A stretch of DNA of 64,000 nucleotides from Haemaphysalis longicornis (GCA_013339765.2 JABSTR010001136.1:732501-796500); one strand, 5' to 3'. Numbered from the stretch's first letter, positions 10,306 to 21,847 are shown. Program-made: numbers and translations. Notes: a model not told the origin generated them from the sequence alone.

Positions 10306-11269
10306 ATTAAATGCTATAATCAAGTTCAACTGCGTTAAAGAGCTCTAGTGGTTTAATCAGAACTACTTATATACCAAAACTGACTAAAGCCCCGTACACA
10401 TGGAATCGAAGAGGGAGATCTGAGTCGAGAATAACCGTTTTTTTTTTTCTCGACTCGACTTATCCATGTGTTAGCGGGCGGGGTGATCCGAAAAGCCGCC
10501 AGAGCCAGCCCGCTCGACCCGCCGGCAGAGAGTAGGTTCACTTTCTGGTCGGGCTGAGTCGGCGGGCCGTGCAGCGCCGAATAGCTGCTTCCGCGAGAAC
10601 CTCTACTCTTTGGACCGAGTCCAAATGAACGCAGGAGGGTAAGCTGAACCTTCCACGGGACTCGACCCACCGTCGCAGTGTCCGAGCTAGGACCTCCCGC
10701 TTCTTGCACGCCTACTCACGGGGTGCCGAACGTGTTGAAGCGCTCTCAACTCCCAGGGACCTCCGCCCAGCCGTCCCTCACTCGCGCTGTAGCTCACATG
10801 CGGCGCCCTCTGCAAACACGCACTCAACTGGGACACTTTTTCGCCTTGCCTGATTGCTCGACGTGTGGGGCTCCCTTTGTGATTGTCCGGCTTCCCCTCC
10901 GAGAAGAGGCTCGGACATCTCAGATCAAGTATCGGAGACGCCGCCACAGCCCCTTTTCTCTCTCTCACGACAGAGAGAGGGAGAACTGCGGTATACCAAT
11001 TCGCACAATGTTTGCAATTGCGGCTCAGAGATTCCCTATTACTTGTAACCGCGGGTGTCGATGCGTACAACAAACTGCGGAGAAAATTGGTGGTTTCACG
11101 CACCGAATCTGCGCCCGGGCTATGAGGCGCGCAGCTCAGTGCAGGGATCAATTCGGAGCTTCTTGAACGGCCGTTTTCGCTGCTCGCCTGCCTCAGAAGA
11201 AACGGCCGCCGAGTACTCGGGCTGGTCAGCGCAAGGCCGCCTACGCCACCGCCAAATGGTACCGGGCCT
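10306..11269. other. unassigned GC-rich stretch
   Basis: Overlapping long frames on both strands (for example minus 10687-11505), none recognisable and none with start, splice or codon evidence. A small palindromic ctctctc..gagagag is present near 10960-10982. Confidence 0.5.
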
Positions 11270-11411
11270 CCTCGATTATCAGTCCCGGATCGTCCGCGGA
11301 CTGCCCGAGACGCGATCCGGCGCTCGATTTTCCCATGTATTCTTATGGGACTTCCGGTCTGAAGGCAGCCCTCGGACTGCCCACGGACCGTCCAGGACTG
11401 AAAAATCGAGG
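11270..11411. repeat. fold-back / MITE-like inverted repeat
   Basis: Arms of about 40 bp at 11270-11309 and 11371-11411 begin and end cctcgatt / aatcgagg and share cagtcc.gga..gtccg. The central 60 bp itself contains a small hairpin, tcccat-gtattctt-atggga, at 11331-11350. This is a small symmetrical element with no coding capacity. Confidence 0.6.
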
Positions 11412-11639
11412 ATACTCGGTACGTGCCGACTACACTGGCAGCAGAGGCACGAGAGCAGCACCCTTTCGTGTCGGCTCGGTGAAACGGCGACCAGGCGGAG
11501 TTCATCCAATCTGGGCGAGTTGTCTCGATGACGATGGTACGAATTTTACTGTGAACTTCGAAGAAATATTTGAGATATTAAAAACATATGAAGCAGTGGC
11601 TTTCTTACTGTTACAGTGGCTTTCTTACTTTCTTACAGG

Positions 11640-12172
11640 ATCTTGTGTGGCGACTAGCCGCCAACGACATACGCCACCGCAAAGAAACACAATTGCGCGA
11701 TTGCGGAGGGGCCTCTCCTATTTGATCCTATCATTGGGATGCCAGCCGGCAGTAAACACACTGGTAACTACGCCCGCAGTGCTTGCCCCATCTGCGTCAC
11801 TCCTGGCCATATTCGTCACTGTGGTGCGAAATGTGAAAGTTTTTAATACCTGCAGCATTGTTCCGTTTGCAAAACGTCTTCGGCGACTGGAATGGAGTCA
11901 GGGAACGTTGGCACTCTTGCACACATTACCGCAGAGTGCACTAAACTCAAGACACCCATACCTCCCACCCCCCCCTTCCCCCCCAACCCCACTCCACGAG
12001 CGATGGGAGACCTTGCGGTCCAGCCCCGCCCTGCCAACCCAGCTTGCACTGGCGGCCAGGGGCCAGGAGTTGCTGGCTGTATACGGGTCCCGAGACAAGG
12101 GAACCGCCCCGGGCGTCCGGCGTCTGAAAACACCGTCGTATCGAGCTCAAATAAAGTTTCTACTACTACTAC
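11640..12172 (+). mobile_element. LINE 3' end fragment with (CTA)n tail
   Basis: Frames in this region read CSVC then GTLAHITAECTKL, the Cys/His motif (CxxC..H..C) found after the RT/RNase H region of many arthropod LINEs. A frame further on reads ERWETLRSS and LALAARGQELL, resembling the usual LINE C-terminus. The element ends with aataaag and a CTA repeat at 12160-12172. Several frameshifts; no RT core is present, so it is a 5'-truncated dead copy. The left edge is uncertain. Confidence 0.45.
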
Positions 12173-12176
12173 TGAG

Positions 12177-13639
12177 TGAGTTGCCAAAGGCTTTCAAATT
12201 GAACGCAGCGGTCTCCATGGCCGCTTTCGACGCATACTCACGGGGGGGGGGGGGTCTGCTTGCCAGGCGTGCGTGTCACGATTCGGGAGAAGCCGGGATC
12301 GGCGCGCGTGCTGCCGCAACCGCCGGGTTTCGCGGCACACCGGTGATGTGGTCTGCCTGCAGTGTGACCGTCGCTGCAGGGACCTTATGTAGGCAGCAGA
12401 AGTTAAGGTTTTATACTCGGGGACAACTTTTTGTGGAAATGCAGTCAAGGCTACGGAGCCGAGCCACACCTTTTCGCCGCGCACCTGGAAGTAGTTTCAA
12501 CAAAAATAATTGGCTGGCGGTAACCGTCAGGAATTCAAGAATATATAGTTCTAATGTTTCAGACTTGCATTGATAATGCCACGAATTGATAACCAGAATA
12601 TATAAAACAGAGAGCATTTTTTTTCACATTTTCAGATATTTTTGGTTGCGGCTGCCGCCGCTGGCGTCGCAATAGTTCCCTCGCGCAAAAAACAAAAAAA
12701 AGATGGCGTTTGTCGACTGCTTTCGGCAGCTCGCCACTTCAATCTCCGCATAGGATTAGATTAGAAAAGCTTAGCTGTCTAAACAAACGGAGTGGTTTGC
12801 AAAGTGTATGCCCCAGTGAGACTGATGCAACCGGAACTTTCCGCCGTTTTCGCAATCCGTTCGGTTAGCCACTTTCCCGGCGTAAACGAGCGTGTGCGTA
12901 AGCATGTGTGCATGCTGCACTTTCGGTATACTGCGTCCGCCCTATACTGCATATTCTGGTGGTGCTGCCCCGTTTTGAGGTCCAGAAGAGTTTACAAATC
13001 GGTTCATTCCGTCAAAACTCCACCGCTTACACAATTCACCTCTCTTCATGGTCGGTCTGAGTTCTCCAGTTCACAGCCGCTCAAGCAGCCGTGTCCAGTC
13101 AAAGCATTGGCTCGTGTTTAGAACAAATGAACCGTGTGGAATGAGACGACAATATGCCTGCATGCTGGGTGATCGTGGTTCAGCGCATTCAACCACAGAG
13201 CTCATGCGAAGACATGACTGAATCAAATCCATATCGGTACCCGCCAAAACTGAAACCAAAACCAATTTATCGGAAACTACTTTGACGCAGTAACACAGAG
13301 CAGTTAGTTTCCCCCTCCCCCGGTAACTTTTACTCCATTGTCACAAAAAGTTGTCCTCGAGTGTAGGCGCCTACACCCCGTACCGAAAACTGCTATTTAG
13401 GCAAATTCAGGAGGCGTCAAATACAGTCGTTTAGGCAATATAGGCTCCATTAAAATTTACTTCAGCAGCATATTTTACGGCATTTTTTTTTTTGCTCGCA
13501 ATGGACAAAGAACGCACAGATCTTGCGCTATTGGAAAGTATTTTTTCTTCCTTTATGTACTCAATACTGCAGGCTTACAAAGCCCAAGCAAGAGAATAAG
13601 CCACACAAGTGTCATCATTCAGCGCCTTTCTGTGGAACT
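12177..13639. other. unassigned
   Basis: Contains a G-run at 12242-12253, an A-rich patch near 12610-12700 and a T-run near 13484. No recognisable gene or element. Confidence 0.5.
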
Positions 13640-13790
13640 GAAGTTCAGTCATGGAGGAAAGAATACTCACGAGAGGCCCATGGAGCAGAGAAATCTTTTT
13701 TCCTCCACATGAGAGGCCCCTACCATCCCAATGCATTGCGAAAAGTGTGGAGGAAGTGACGTCATTTTTATTGCCCATATACAGCATGCC
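13640..13790. repeat. possible short dispersed element
   Basis: Contains catggaggaaagaat, gagaggcccatgg and then ttcctccacatgagaggccc in imperfect inverted order (gaggaaag / ctttcctc-like pairs). catggaggaaag recurs at 14094-14105. This looks like a MITE remnant; its ends are not defined. Confidence 0.35.
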
Positions 13791-16700
13791 TACTTGTTCA
13801 CAGCCGCGGCGGCCAAATCTGGGCGAATGGACCGGACAAATTTTTAAGGAGCTTTGTCTGTGGCTGCCTCGCTACGCTTGCAAACCATCGCAGTCGCTAC
13901 GGCAAACGTTTTTCGATTGGATAAGTTTGAGAACTCCGCCGTCGGAGGCGGCCGCAACTCGCATCCCGGCCGCAGCGGCGCTTACGTCGCGTCGAGATCG
14001 GCGGAGCGGCGAGCCAGGGCCGAGCGAGCCGCTGCCGCCGCCGGCGGCTGCCGGGAAAATCCACTTCGCTCAGCGTTGGCGACAGCCCCAATCATGGAGG
14101 AAAGAAAAGGTGGCCACAATCAGTGCTTTGCTCACTTCGTGTTTCTATGTTGTGAAGTGAAGCGAAATTCATCGCTGCTGAGACGTAGCGCGCACAGACC
14201 GCAGTATTGTACGGCCTCAAACACGGCTCCCGTCAGTCTGCGTTCGCTTTCGCGAGCCGCCCGTACCGCCAACCGGCAACTACACCGGCAATAGCAGAGG
14301 AAAATGGGGAAGAGTGCTGGGCTCAGTGGGCACATCGACGTGGCGAGTTCAGCTTCACAAACATGACGTCAGGGCCTTTCCTAACCTTTTCTTTCGACGC
14401 CAAACGCCGTAGCAAATGAGCCCCGTCTCAATGTCGCACGGCTTGAAGTCGCACCTGGTTTGATTCGATATTTATGTGCGAAAAAATGGCTGTGGCTTAG
14501 CTCAGCTAAGCTTGGATATGCAAAGTAAAAGCTTGGCTTAGTCTGGTTGAGTCGTGGTTTCGCTCGGTTGAAACCTTTCATTTAGCTGTATTGCCGACCA
14601 CGTCTGAAAGTCGCTCGGTTCCGTGCAACGCTCACAGAAGGAGGCCGGGCGAACGCGGCGTCCATTAATGGCGAGCGCACCGTTCTCTTCACCGGGCGCT
14701 AGACGAGTCACGTTGCCCGAAACGACTCAGCGCCGCATGCATGGGAGGCTGCGGGGGTAGTTGGCTGCCTCGGCCGCTGTCGGCGACCGCAGACGCCGAC
14801 AGTGGGCCCAGCGAATCACGCGACGCGCTTCGAGGAGTGTGTCTCCGGTCAAAAGGTCATTTGCGCATCCTCCACGAAATCGCCAGAAAGTAGTAAAGCT
14901 TTTCTTTAAAACAAAGAGCTCAGCGTTCACTGAAGTTGGCGGAGAGTGCTTCTACTTGGGAACCCTCAATGACCTTATTTCGTCTGGAACATCGATCGAT
15001 ATGTTAGCCGTTCAGAGCTTTTTGCAGTTGTTTTTTATTTTCAGCATAGGGAATCCAAGAACTTTATGTCCGAGGCGGCTTTCAGCTTCGGAATGGCTGT
15101 GTCCGCAACCGGGCCTTCGAGCGTGGCGGCGTGCCTGCAGGACCTTCGAAATGAGCGCCGCATTCCGAGCTGCTGAAAGCTTCCTTCTGAGACTGCAAAA
15201 CTGTAATACACCTAAGTGTTCGTTCTCGTGCCTTTAAGCCCTTAGCCGAGTTCCCCAAGGGGTAGAAATTGGCTCTGGTGGAAGAGGCACTGTCGCTAAC
15301 TGCTCCTTGAAGAGGCGAACACACCTGGAAGCGCACTTCCTTGCCTGCAGCTACTTGTTCGTTCACGCAAGAGAGCGACCTTCTCGGCTCTTCACAACGC
15401 CGGCCAATGCCATGGATATTACCGCGATGTACAATTATTCGGTATAAAAAAACGGAGCCATACTGTCCTGCAGAAGTGGATCACCAACGAATCTTCCGGG
15501 AATAACGCCATGTCGTATCTATGCAATATATGCCGATTAACAACATTAGACAGCACGCAAGATTCTTTGCAACTAACTCTTAGAGATAGGTTGCAAACGC
15601 CTTTGAAGATTGCTTGGAACGGCAGGTCACGGCTGTCGCGACAAGACTACTTAAAAAGCGCCGAGGTGCTCCGTCTTTCGTTCCTTCTTCGTGTTACATG
15701 TGCTGCACCGTGCCGGACGGCGGTGTACCCGTGATCGGCGGCTGACCGCGCGCGTTCGTGGCGTCACCTTGAAACTTCCGTGTGTGGTTTTCGCTCGCTA
15801 TGGCTTCTTTGACTTTTAGCGGAACGTGAACGGCTGTGTTTCGTCCAGTTTCTTATTTGCTTGTTTTAGTTGGGTTAGCGATATACAGGGAAAAGTCTTC
15901 GCCGTCACAGCTAGATTCCCGTAGAACAAAGGACCTCGTGCGGACGGGGTGTCCTAAAGCCCATCCAGCAGTGAGGCTGGCTGCGGTGTCGCTGCGTACG
16001 GGGCTCTGGCGGCCTGATTGCTCGAGCTAACGTCAGCTGGAGGTTGGCGGCGGATCGAGCGCGAATTTCACGCCTCAGCGCACTTGGCATGGCTCGCGGA
16101 TTCTGCTCGCAAACGGCGTGCGACGAACGCCGAGTTGCGGGCTTCTGAAGTGAGAACAGTTCTTGCAGAACATAGACTCGAAAGCCCCCAAAAGGGGATA
16201 TATAACACAGAGAAGGCATTTTAGGCGCTAATAAGCCGATGTAGCCTAGACTTCGAAAAAGGCACCTGTAGGCACAATACAAGCTATGCTAAAATGTCCA
16301 TTCCTGCTCCGCTTCCATTCCCTTAGTTCATGCTTATACGTTAAATAGGCTTGATACGGACTCAAGGAAGAAATAGGCATTTCGCCTAAACTTCCGGCTT
16401 CCAGCGATGAGGGAATATACGCGGCGCAGGAGTGGGGTTCGCGCGGCGGAGGAGGAGGAGGGAAAACTGTGGCTGGCGATTACGATACTCCCTAATGCGA
16501 AATTTGTGCGCAGCTAAACTGAGCCTTAGGAAGCGAACGCACATCATCGCCGAGGCAGCACTGACTCGTGGGTTCTTTCGATGGCAGCAATGGTGGGCCT
16601 CTATGTAGGCGGCGCGAAGTGCGCTCAGGAAGGGACCGCGAACTGCGTCTTAGAAAGCGAACGCACATCATCCTCACGCGCACGCCTCCCCTCACACTTT

Positions 16701-17052
16701 CGCCAAGCGGCGCACAGACCAGTGTCTCGTGCGGGTACACCATACTGCCCTGCCCCGATCCCTTTCGCCACACTTCCTTCCGCAGTTATCGTTCTGACGT
16801 CGCTGGCTTGGTTATAACGCCGTCGCCGTCGCCGCCGCCAAACTGCAGCAGCGGCGTGACCAAAGTGCTGCGCACTAAAACTTTATTCGAACGCAACATC
16901 AAGCGTCGAGAATGTACCGGGCCAGGTTCAGCAACGCCAACTGGTCCGTGAGCTGGTCCGAGGCTAGCCAACCCCGCCACGTTGGAGGAGGAGGATGTGG
17001 AAAATGTGGGGATTCAACTGCAATGGGGCAGGTGAAAATGCAGTGTTCTAAA
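13791..17052. other. unassigned; CpG-rich 13.9-14.1 kb
   Basis: A strongly CpG-rich patch lies at 13930-14060 and another GC-rich area at 16440-16960. agcgaacgcacatcatc occurs twice, at about 16534 and 16656, which suggests a degenerate internal tandem repeat. gaggaggaggag lies at 16450. No protein family is recognised in any frame. Confidence 0.45.
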
Positions 17053-17603
17053 TTGGCTTATGATGATGATGATGATGGTTGGATGTTTATGGCGCAAGGC
17101 CAACTAAGGCAAAGAGCGCCGAAACAGTGGTTATGCATGAAGGATGAAGACAAACTGAAATCGCTCAACAAAAACAAAATTAAAATCAGCAAAAGACAAT
17201 GAGGATGGCTGGTGCAAAAGGCCAGGTTGATTGTGCGTGGCATTAAATTGATTTAAAAAACTTCGCGTGATAAGAAATGAGGTGTAAGAACTTGATTTCG
17301 CTAAGAAACTTAAAGGTGCATTGTAGAGGAATCATGGGCTTAGACGCTAAAAACAAAGCTGAGTGTAGTGCAATGTGTTGTCTGTAAAATTGAGGGAAGA
17401 GTTTGCGTCTGGTAGTGTGGAGTGCTTTGCATGTAATTAGAATGTCAATTACGGATAGGCCCTCCCCACACCTGCTATTCAAGAGTCCTGGAGATCAAGT
17501 GATCAGATGGGAGTGTGTCGCGTGTGTGTCAGTAGTCTAGCTAGGGCAACTTCGATGAATCTGTTGTGTGAATCAGTAGCGTATCGTTCTAAGTGTGGTT
17601 TTA

Positions 17604-18148
17604 CTATGTGTAACTTGTTGTCTGTCTGTGTACTACGGTCGGCTTGTCATGTTTGGCGAAGGTGTTTGCATGTGTGGCTTGAGGTCGGTGATGGGTATTG
17701 CTGTTTTGTCCACTGTATTTGTAAGTGCAGCAGCGGCGGCCATTCGATCCGCGGTCTCGTTCCCCGAGATTCCCGCATGGCCTGGAACCCAGCACCGACT
17801 ATTTGAAATTTTTTTGCATATGCAGGCATTTTGGCACTAAAAACTCGATTGACAATGTGGTTTTTTTCTGGGTCTGTGGGATGACAATGCACGCACAGCG
17901 CTCAAAAAAGCTGTAAATATGACTGACTTAGGAATTTGTTCTTAAGAATGTGCTTGTACGATCTGTAAAATGCCGTATGCTTCTGCTGAGAATATAGTGG
18001 TGTGTACGCTCATGGTTCTGCACGAATTAAAGTTAGGACACCATAGTTGAAGTTTTCGAGGCATGCCTGTAAAATTCAGAAAATTTATATTTATCCTGCA
18101 GGGACAAGAAGTGCTGCAGAATGGCAGTTCTCGGAACGCTGTTTTCAT
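17604..18148 (-). pseudogene. LINE RNase H domain, degenerate
   Basis: The minus frame at 17942-18148 contains TTIFSAEAYGILQIVQ, with the RNase H catalytic Glu in SAEA. A later frame near 17740-17800 reads WVPGHAGISGNETADRMA, the conserved His-bearing motif. The segment between them is frameshifted and the TDS motif is not seen. The plus-strand frames at 17507-17840 are shadows. Confidence 0.75.
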
Positions 18149-18173
18149 CTATTTTCATAAATGATAAATGAAC

Positions 18174-18681
18174 TTATAATAGTGCTGACCTAACTCTGAC
18201 GCGGAATATCCTGTCACACATGGAACGGGCAAGGGTGTTTAACATGCTGCCATACACACTGAATGACTTCAGGACGCCGAGGATCCCATAATGCCAAGCG
18301 GTATCATACGCCTTCTCGAGGTCAAAAAACACTGCGAGGAAAAACTGCTTATGGACGAAAGCAGCCTCAATGTACGTTTCAAGGGCCACGAGTTGATTAG
18401 TCGTGGATCGCCCCTCCCTGAAGCCTGCCTGGTAGCTCTCGAGAAGACCATTGTACTCAAGAATGTAGATGTCTCCTTTTTATGATCGTCTCGAGAAGTT
18501 TGCACAGGCAGCTCGTCAGGACAATGGGACGGTAACTTGAGGGGGACGACGGGTCCTTTCCTTCCAAGAAAGCCACTACTTCAGCCTCCCGCCATGACCT
18601 CAGAATGTACCCCGAAAGCCATATCTTGTTGTATAAGGGGAGGAGTGTTAAAAGAGTGCCTGCATGTAGGTATTGTATCAT
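18174..18681 (-). pseudogene. LINE reverse transcriptase, N-terminal half only
   Basis: The minus frame at 18457-18681 reads PLYNKIWLSGYIL, EAEVVAFLEGKDP and SSYRPIVLTSCLCKLLE, which are RT motifs 0 to 2. The frame at 18174-18389 reads FFLAVFFDLEKAYDTAW, motif A with the first catalytic Asp. A frameshift lies between the two pieces. Motif B (PQG) and motif C (xADD) are absent; sequence passes within about 25 bp to RNase H. Confidence 0.8.
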
Positions 18682-19090
18682 TGTACACGTGATGTTGTAT
18701 GGGCGGGAGCTGAGGGCTTACACGCGCTCTGAGCAGCCCTCAGCTCATGTAGTGAAAACAAAATGTTGTAAGAAGTCTGTGATTTGTTCTTGTCGCGCAA
18801 GGACTTCTTTTAACAAAAGGTTTTATGTTTCAGGAAAGTGTTTGTGTAGTGCACAGAGCTGGACACGTGTTGAAAGTGTTGTGCAAGTGTGTTAGCCTGA
18901 TCTTCGAGTGTGTCCCGTGTTGTGCTGACCAGGGGCAGGCTTTGTGTATGGTGTCCTTTAAGTTTACGTATTCTTGGCCATACCTTGCGTGTGTCTGTAC
19001 GAAGTTATGTATGTTATGAAGGAGCGCCTACTATCTCGTTTTGCCTCACCCGCGCACGTTTTCCAAACGCCTGTGCCCTTTTGAAAGAAA

Positions 19091-19653
19091 TTAAGTTAGC
19101 CGACATGCGCTGCGTGCGTGGACACCCCACGCCTTGCCCTGAGCCTCTCGCGCTCGCCTGCAGTCCTCGTTCCACCACGGCCTCTTTGGGTTGCGCGGAT
19201 CACCGGAGACCTGGGAAACGGACTTTTCGGCGGCATGGAGGATGTTCGCCGTGAGTAGTTGGGTAGCTTCTTCAATGTGTAAGTGTGTAGTGGATGTGTG
19301 GGCGGTTTGGATGTTTGGGTAAATGTATTGCATATTGCTCTAACTTCATTGAACCTATTACTGGAAGGTAAACTAGTCGGGCCTTTGCCTATGTATGTTA
19401 ATGGAGCAGGGAAGTGGTCACAACCGTAAGGATTCGTGTCCACGTCCCACTCAAGAGATTAAAAGAGAACTGCCGATCCCATAGTTAGGTCGAGGTGTGA
19501 GTAAGTGTTGTGCTCTATATTATGGTATGTAGGCTGTTTCTTGTTGAAAAGGCATGCTCCCGGCGATGTTAAGAATTTCTTAATTAGGAGATATCGGGCA
19601 TCGGTGCGGGAAGAGCCGCACAGAGAACTATGTGCATTCGGGTCGCCTATCAA
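19091..19653 (-). pseudogene. LINE endonuclease C-terminal part and linker
   Basis: The minus frame at 19459-19653 reads IGDPNAHSSLCGSSRTDARY and later NTYSHLDLTMGS, the late conserved part of a LINE apurinic endonuclease. GDFNAH is the usual motif and F has become P; the usual SxxDL motif is recognisable. A frame at 19091-19333 reads AAEKSVSQVSG and PWWNEDCRRAREAQ, the typical linker between EN and RT. Stops separate the pieces. Confidence 0.75.
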
Positions 19654-20141
19654 GATGTAAGGTTAAGGCAACTGGTCTACCAGCGCGTCCAAATCAGAGC
19701 TCGAGAGCTGAAAGTCAGGAAGACGTAAAGGAGCGTACCGTTATTAATCTATTAAATATTATGGAAGAATTTGTATGGAAGAAAGGAAGGGCGGTGTTTA
19801 AGGAGGTTGTATTACATGCAACGGATTTTCCAGCCCAATGGCTACACCACCCGAGGAGTTGCGCATCCATCTCTGTCTTTTATAAATACCATACAATTAT
19901 TCAGGAAGTTTGTGTTTTTGCTGCTCAGATGAGTTTCCTGCAGGCACAATATACTTGGTTGCTTGGTATGCAATATCTCATATACATCGTGAAGCTTTTT
20001 GATGAGGCCTCTCCACTTCTATTGCACTATATTTTCCCTTCCCATTATTTGCAGTAGCGACAGGAAATGTGTGACTATGAATGTTTATGCGTTGTCTTTC
20101 AGGGCTGTGACTCTTGTTTTTTGGCTTATCGGGAGGTTTCG

Positions 20142-20932
20142 GCAGCGACCCGACCACCCTCTATACGGACGCCTCTCCCTATCCTCAACGACCAGCTCAC
20201 GTCGCTACTGTTGCCCGCTTCGACAATGCCTTCGTCACCTCGGCAACTGTCGGCACAGAGTCTACTACCACGGCCGAAGAAGCAGCCATTGCCCTCTCAA
20301 TGACCCAAGCCATGAGTCCCAGCATAACAATATTGTCTTACTCACAAGCTGCCTGCCGTCGTTTTGCACTCGGACGAGTCTCGGCTCTTACCCTGGCCAT
20401 CCTTTCTCAATGCCCCACCCTCCCTCATGCCAGCATAGTGTGGACACCCAACCACACTTCCTCCCCTGGCAACGAAGTGTCACACGCCCCTGCCCGAGCT
20501 CTCCTTCACCGGGCATTCCCAGAAGTGGTCAACAATGCAGCCAGTATTACGAACTCCCTTACGCCCATCTCCCAAACCTACACTGACATCCTCTACCACT
20601 GCAGGGCAACCCGACGCACCTATCCACCTCCCCACCCTTCCCTTTCTACCGCTGACGCCCGCATTTGGCGCCGACTTCAAACCAACACTTATTACAATCA
20701 CCTCCATCTCTACCACATATCCCCTACTAACTACCCACTTAACTGCCACCAATGCGATGAGCCTAACGCCACAGCTCATCTCGTCTGGACGTGCACCACC
20801 AACCCTCCACCACCCACATCCCCTGCCCTTGAGCAGGGGGAGTGCGTGTTGCAGAGCTGCCAGCTCGAAGACCAGGAGGCCCTGATCTCTCGGGCGAGGA
20901 TGGCAGCCGCGGCACGCGGCCTACCGGAATAG
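20142..20932 (+). pseudogene. RNase H and C-terminal domain of a LINE ORF2
   Basis: An uninterrupted plus frame. It begins with LYTDASPYPQRPAHVATV (first RNase H Asp), then TTTAEEAAIALS (catalytic Glu), then ILSYSQAACRRFALGR, where Tyr replaces the Asp expected in TDS. It continues VWTPNHTSSPGNEVSHA, corresponding to the PGHxG..GNExA motif with His shifted or changed. The C-terminus has RRLQTNTY, CHQCDEPNATAHLVWTC (CCHC-like) and a final EDQEALISRARMAA. The 5' part, including RT, was never copied. The frame is still open, so the insertion is comparatively recent, but the active-site change and truncation mean no autonomous activity. Confidence 0.85.
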
Positions 20933-21022
20933 GATGGCCACCCACAGCTCCTAACTCTTTTTTTCCCCTACCTCGTCCCTGCTGTTTCAATAAACGTTTT
21001 CTCTCTCTCTCTCTCTCTCTCT
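20142..21022 (+). mobile_element. LINE 3' fragment with RNase H, inserted with 13-bp TSD
   Basis: A 5'-truncated insertion inside ORF1 of the minus-strand LINE. The 13-mer tcgggaggtttcg flanks it exactly at 20129-20141 and 21022-21034, and the interior ends in aataaacgtttt plus a CT tract (21000-21022). That is the signature of target-primed reverse transcription: truncated 5' end, microsatellite 3' end, target-site duplication. It is about 881 bp long, and the coding part is described separately. Confidence 0.9.
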
Positions 21023-21023
21023 C

Positions 21024-21842
21024 GGGAGGTTTCGACGATGGTACCCGTTTCGTCCGCTGCCATGCAGGCAGGTACGGTTCAATGTCCATGTCTTTGTCGG
21101 GCGTCCTCGGAGTATCCGGCGGATCGGGCTCCTTTGGCCTGGCACCCTTGTGGGTGCTCTTTGCTGCAACCGCCACCACCACGGGTGATGTCGGCAGTGC
21201 CAGAGGTGGCACAGGCTATGCGACGAGGGCGGGAGCTGCCGCGGGTTCCTCCATCTTCTCCGAACCTCACGTGAGCTTCGGGACAGTGGAGGGGAAACAG
21301 TGGACGCTCCCAACAGACACGGTTGCCACCACAACCGTTGCTGACTCGGCAGGCGGTGTGGTGACTGTTTGGCCTGCCGAAGGCAACCCATTGGGGGCTG
21401 GGGCGGGACGAAGTCCGACTCTCGGTACTGTGTCCCGGCAGAAACCAGACGCCGCTCCCGCCCCCGGCGAGCTTCGTCAGCGTACCTTCCCAGGGAAAAA
21501 GAGGCAAACCTCTTTCGCGCCTCCAAGGTGATGTTTTCCGTGACCTTTAAATTTCCGCGCAACCGAGTGAGCGAACGCAGCAGCGACGAAAGAAAGAAAA
21601 CGGAGAGGAGTGTATTTATGACTTGTTTTTCTTGTTTCAATTTCTCACAAGTGCGGGACCATGCCGCGTGGGGCCCATGGCAGTTGGCACGGGTGAAAGT
21701 CTTGATGTTGCAGTTTCCGGACGGATGGTCATGTTGGGCACATTTTGTACAGGTAAGGCGGCCGCGTCAGGAATTAGTGCCATGTCGAAACCATTGGCAC
21801 TAAAGACAGCGCCGCGGGTTAGTTATGCAAGGCCGGACTGGG
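21024..21842 (-). pseudogene. LINE ORF1 (gag-like, CCHC zinc knuckles), 5' segment
   Basis: On the minus strand the segment VRPCITNPRRC is followed by CQWFRHG and then TCTKCAQHDHPSGNC and ANCHGPHAAW. These are tandem Cys/His knuckles characteristic of ORF1 proteins of I-clade LINEs, which package element RNA. Two codons in the first knuckle have become stops (TAG after RCL; TGA where the last Cys is expected). The following tail runs as RFASFSLGRYADEARRG and on to EPYLPAWQRTKRVPSSKPP, where an 881-bp insertion interrupts it. It continues at 20129 and below as DKPKNKSHSPERQR, which shows that both parts once formed one ORF. Confidence 0.7.
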
Positions 21843-21847
21843 CATCG

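Larger units (their letters stand above)
17053..21845 (-). mobile_element. I-group LINE with RNase H, broken and nested
   Basis: A minus-strand non-LTR retrotransposon, read from about 21845 down to 17053. In order: ORF1 gag-like zinc knuckles (21657-21815), ORF1 tail split by an inserted element (20142-21022), apurinic-type endonuclease (19459-19653), linker (19091-19333), RT N-terminal half (18174-18681), RNase H (17604-18148) and a 3' end with a CAT repeat at 17060-17076 (plus strand gatgatgatgat). The RT motifs carrying the catalytic xADD box are missing between 18174 and 18148, so an internal deletion has removed the palm. Many stops and frameshifts make this copy inactive. The 5' end beyond 21845 is cut by another LINE fragment. 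Confidence 0.85.

Noticed and set aside
10687..11505. 272-codon minus frame
   Set aside because: Biased composition, no motif, overlaps a fold-back element and has competing frames on the other strand.
11335..12573. 412-codon plus frame, the second longest in the window
   Set aside because: It runs through a LINE 3' end in more than one sense, a CTA tail and a G-run, and contains no recognisable domain. The frame in which LINE motifs appear is partly different.
20842..21531. 229-codon plus frame rich in Gly, Ser and Ala
   Set aside because: It crosses the CT tail and the target-site duplication of an insertion; the real coding sense past 21034 is minus (LINE ORF1).
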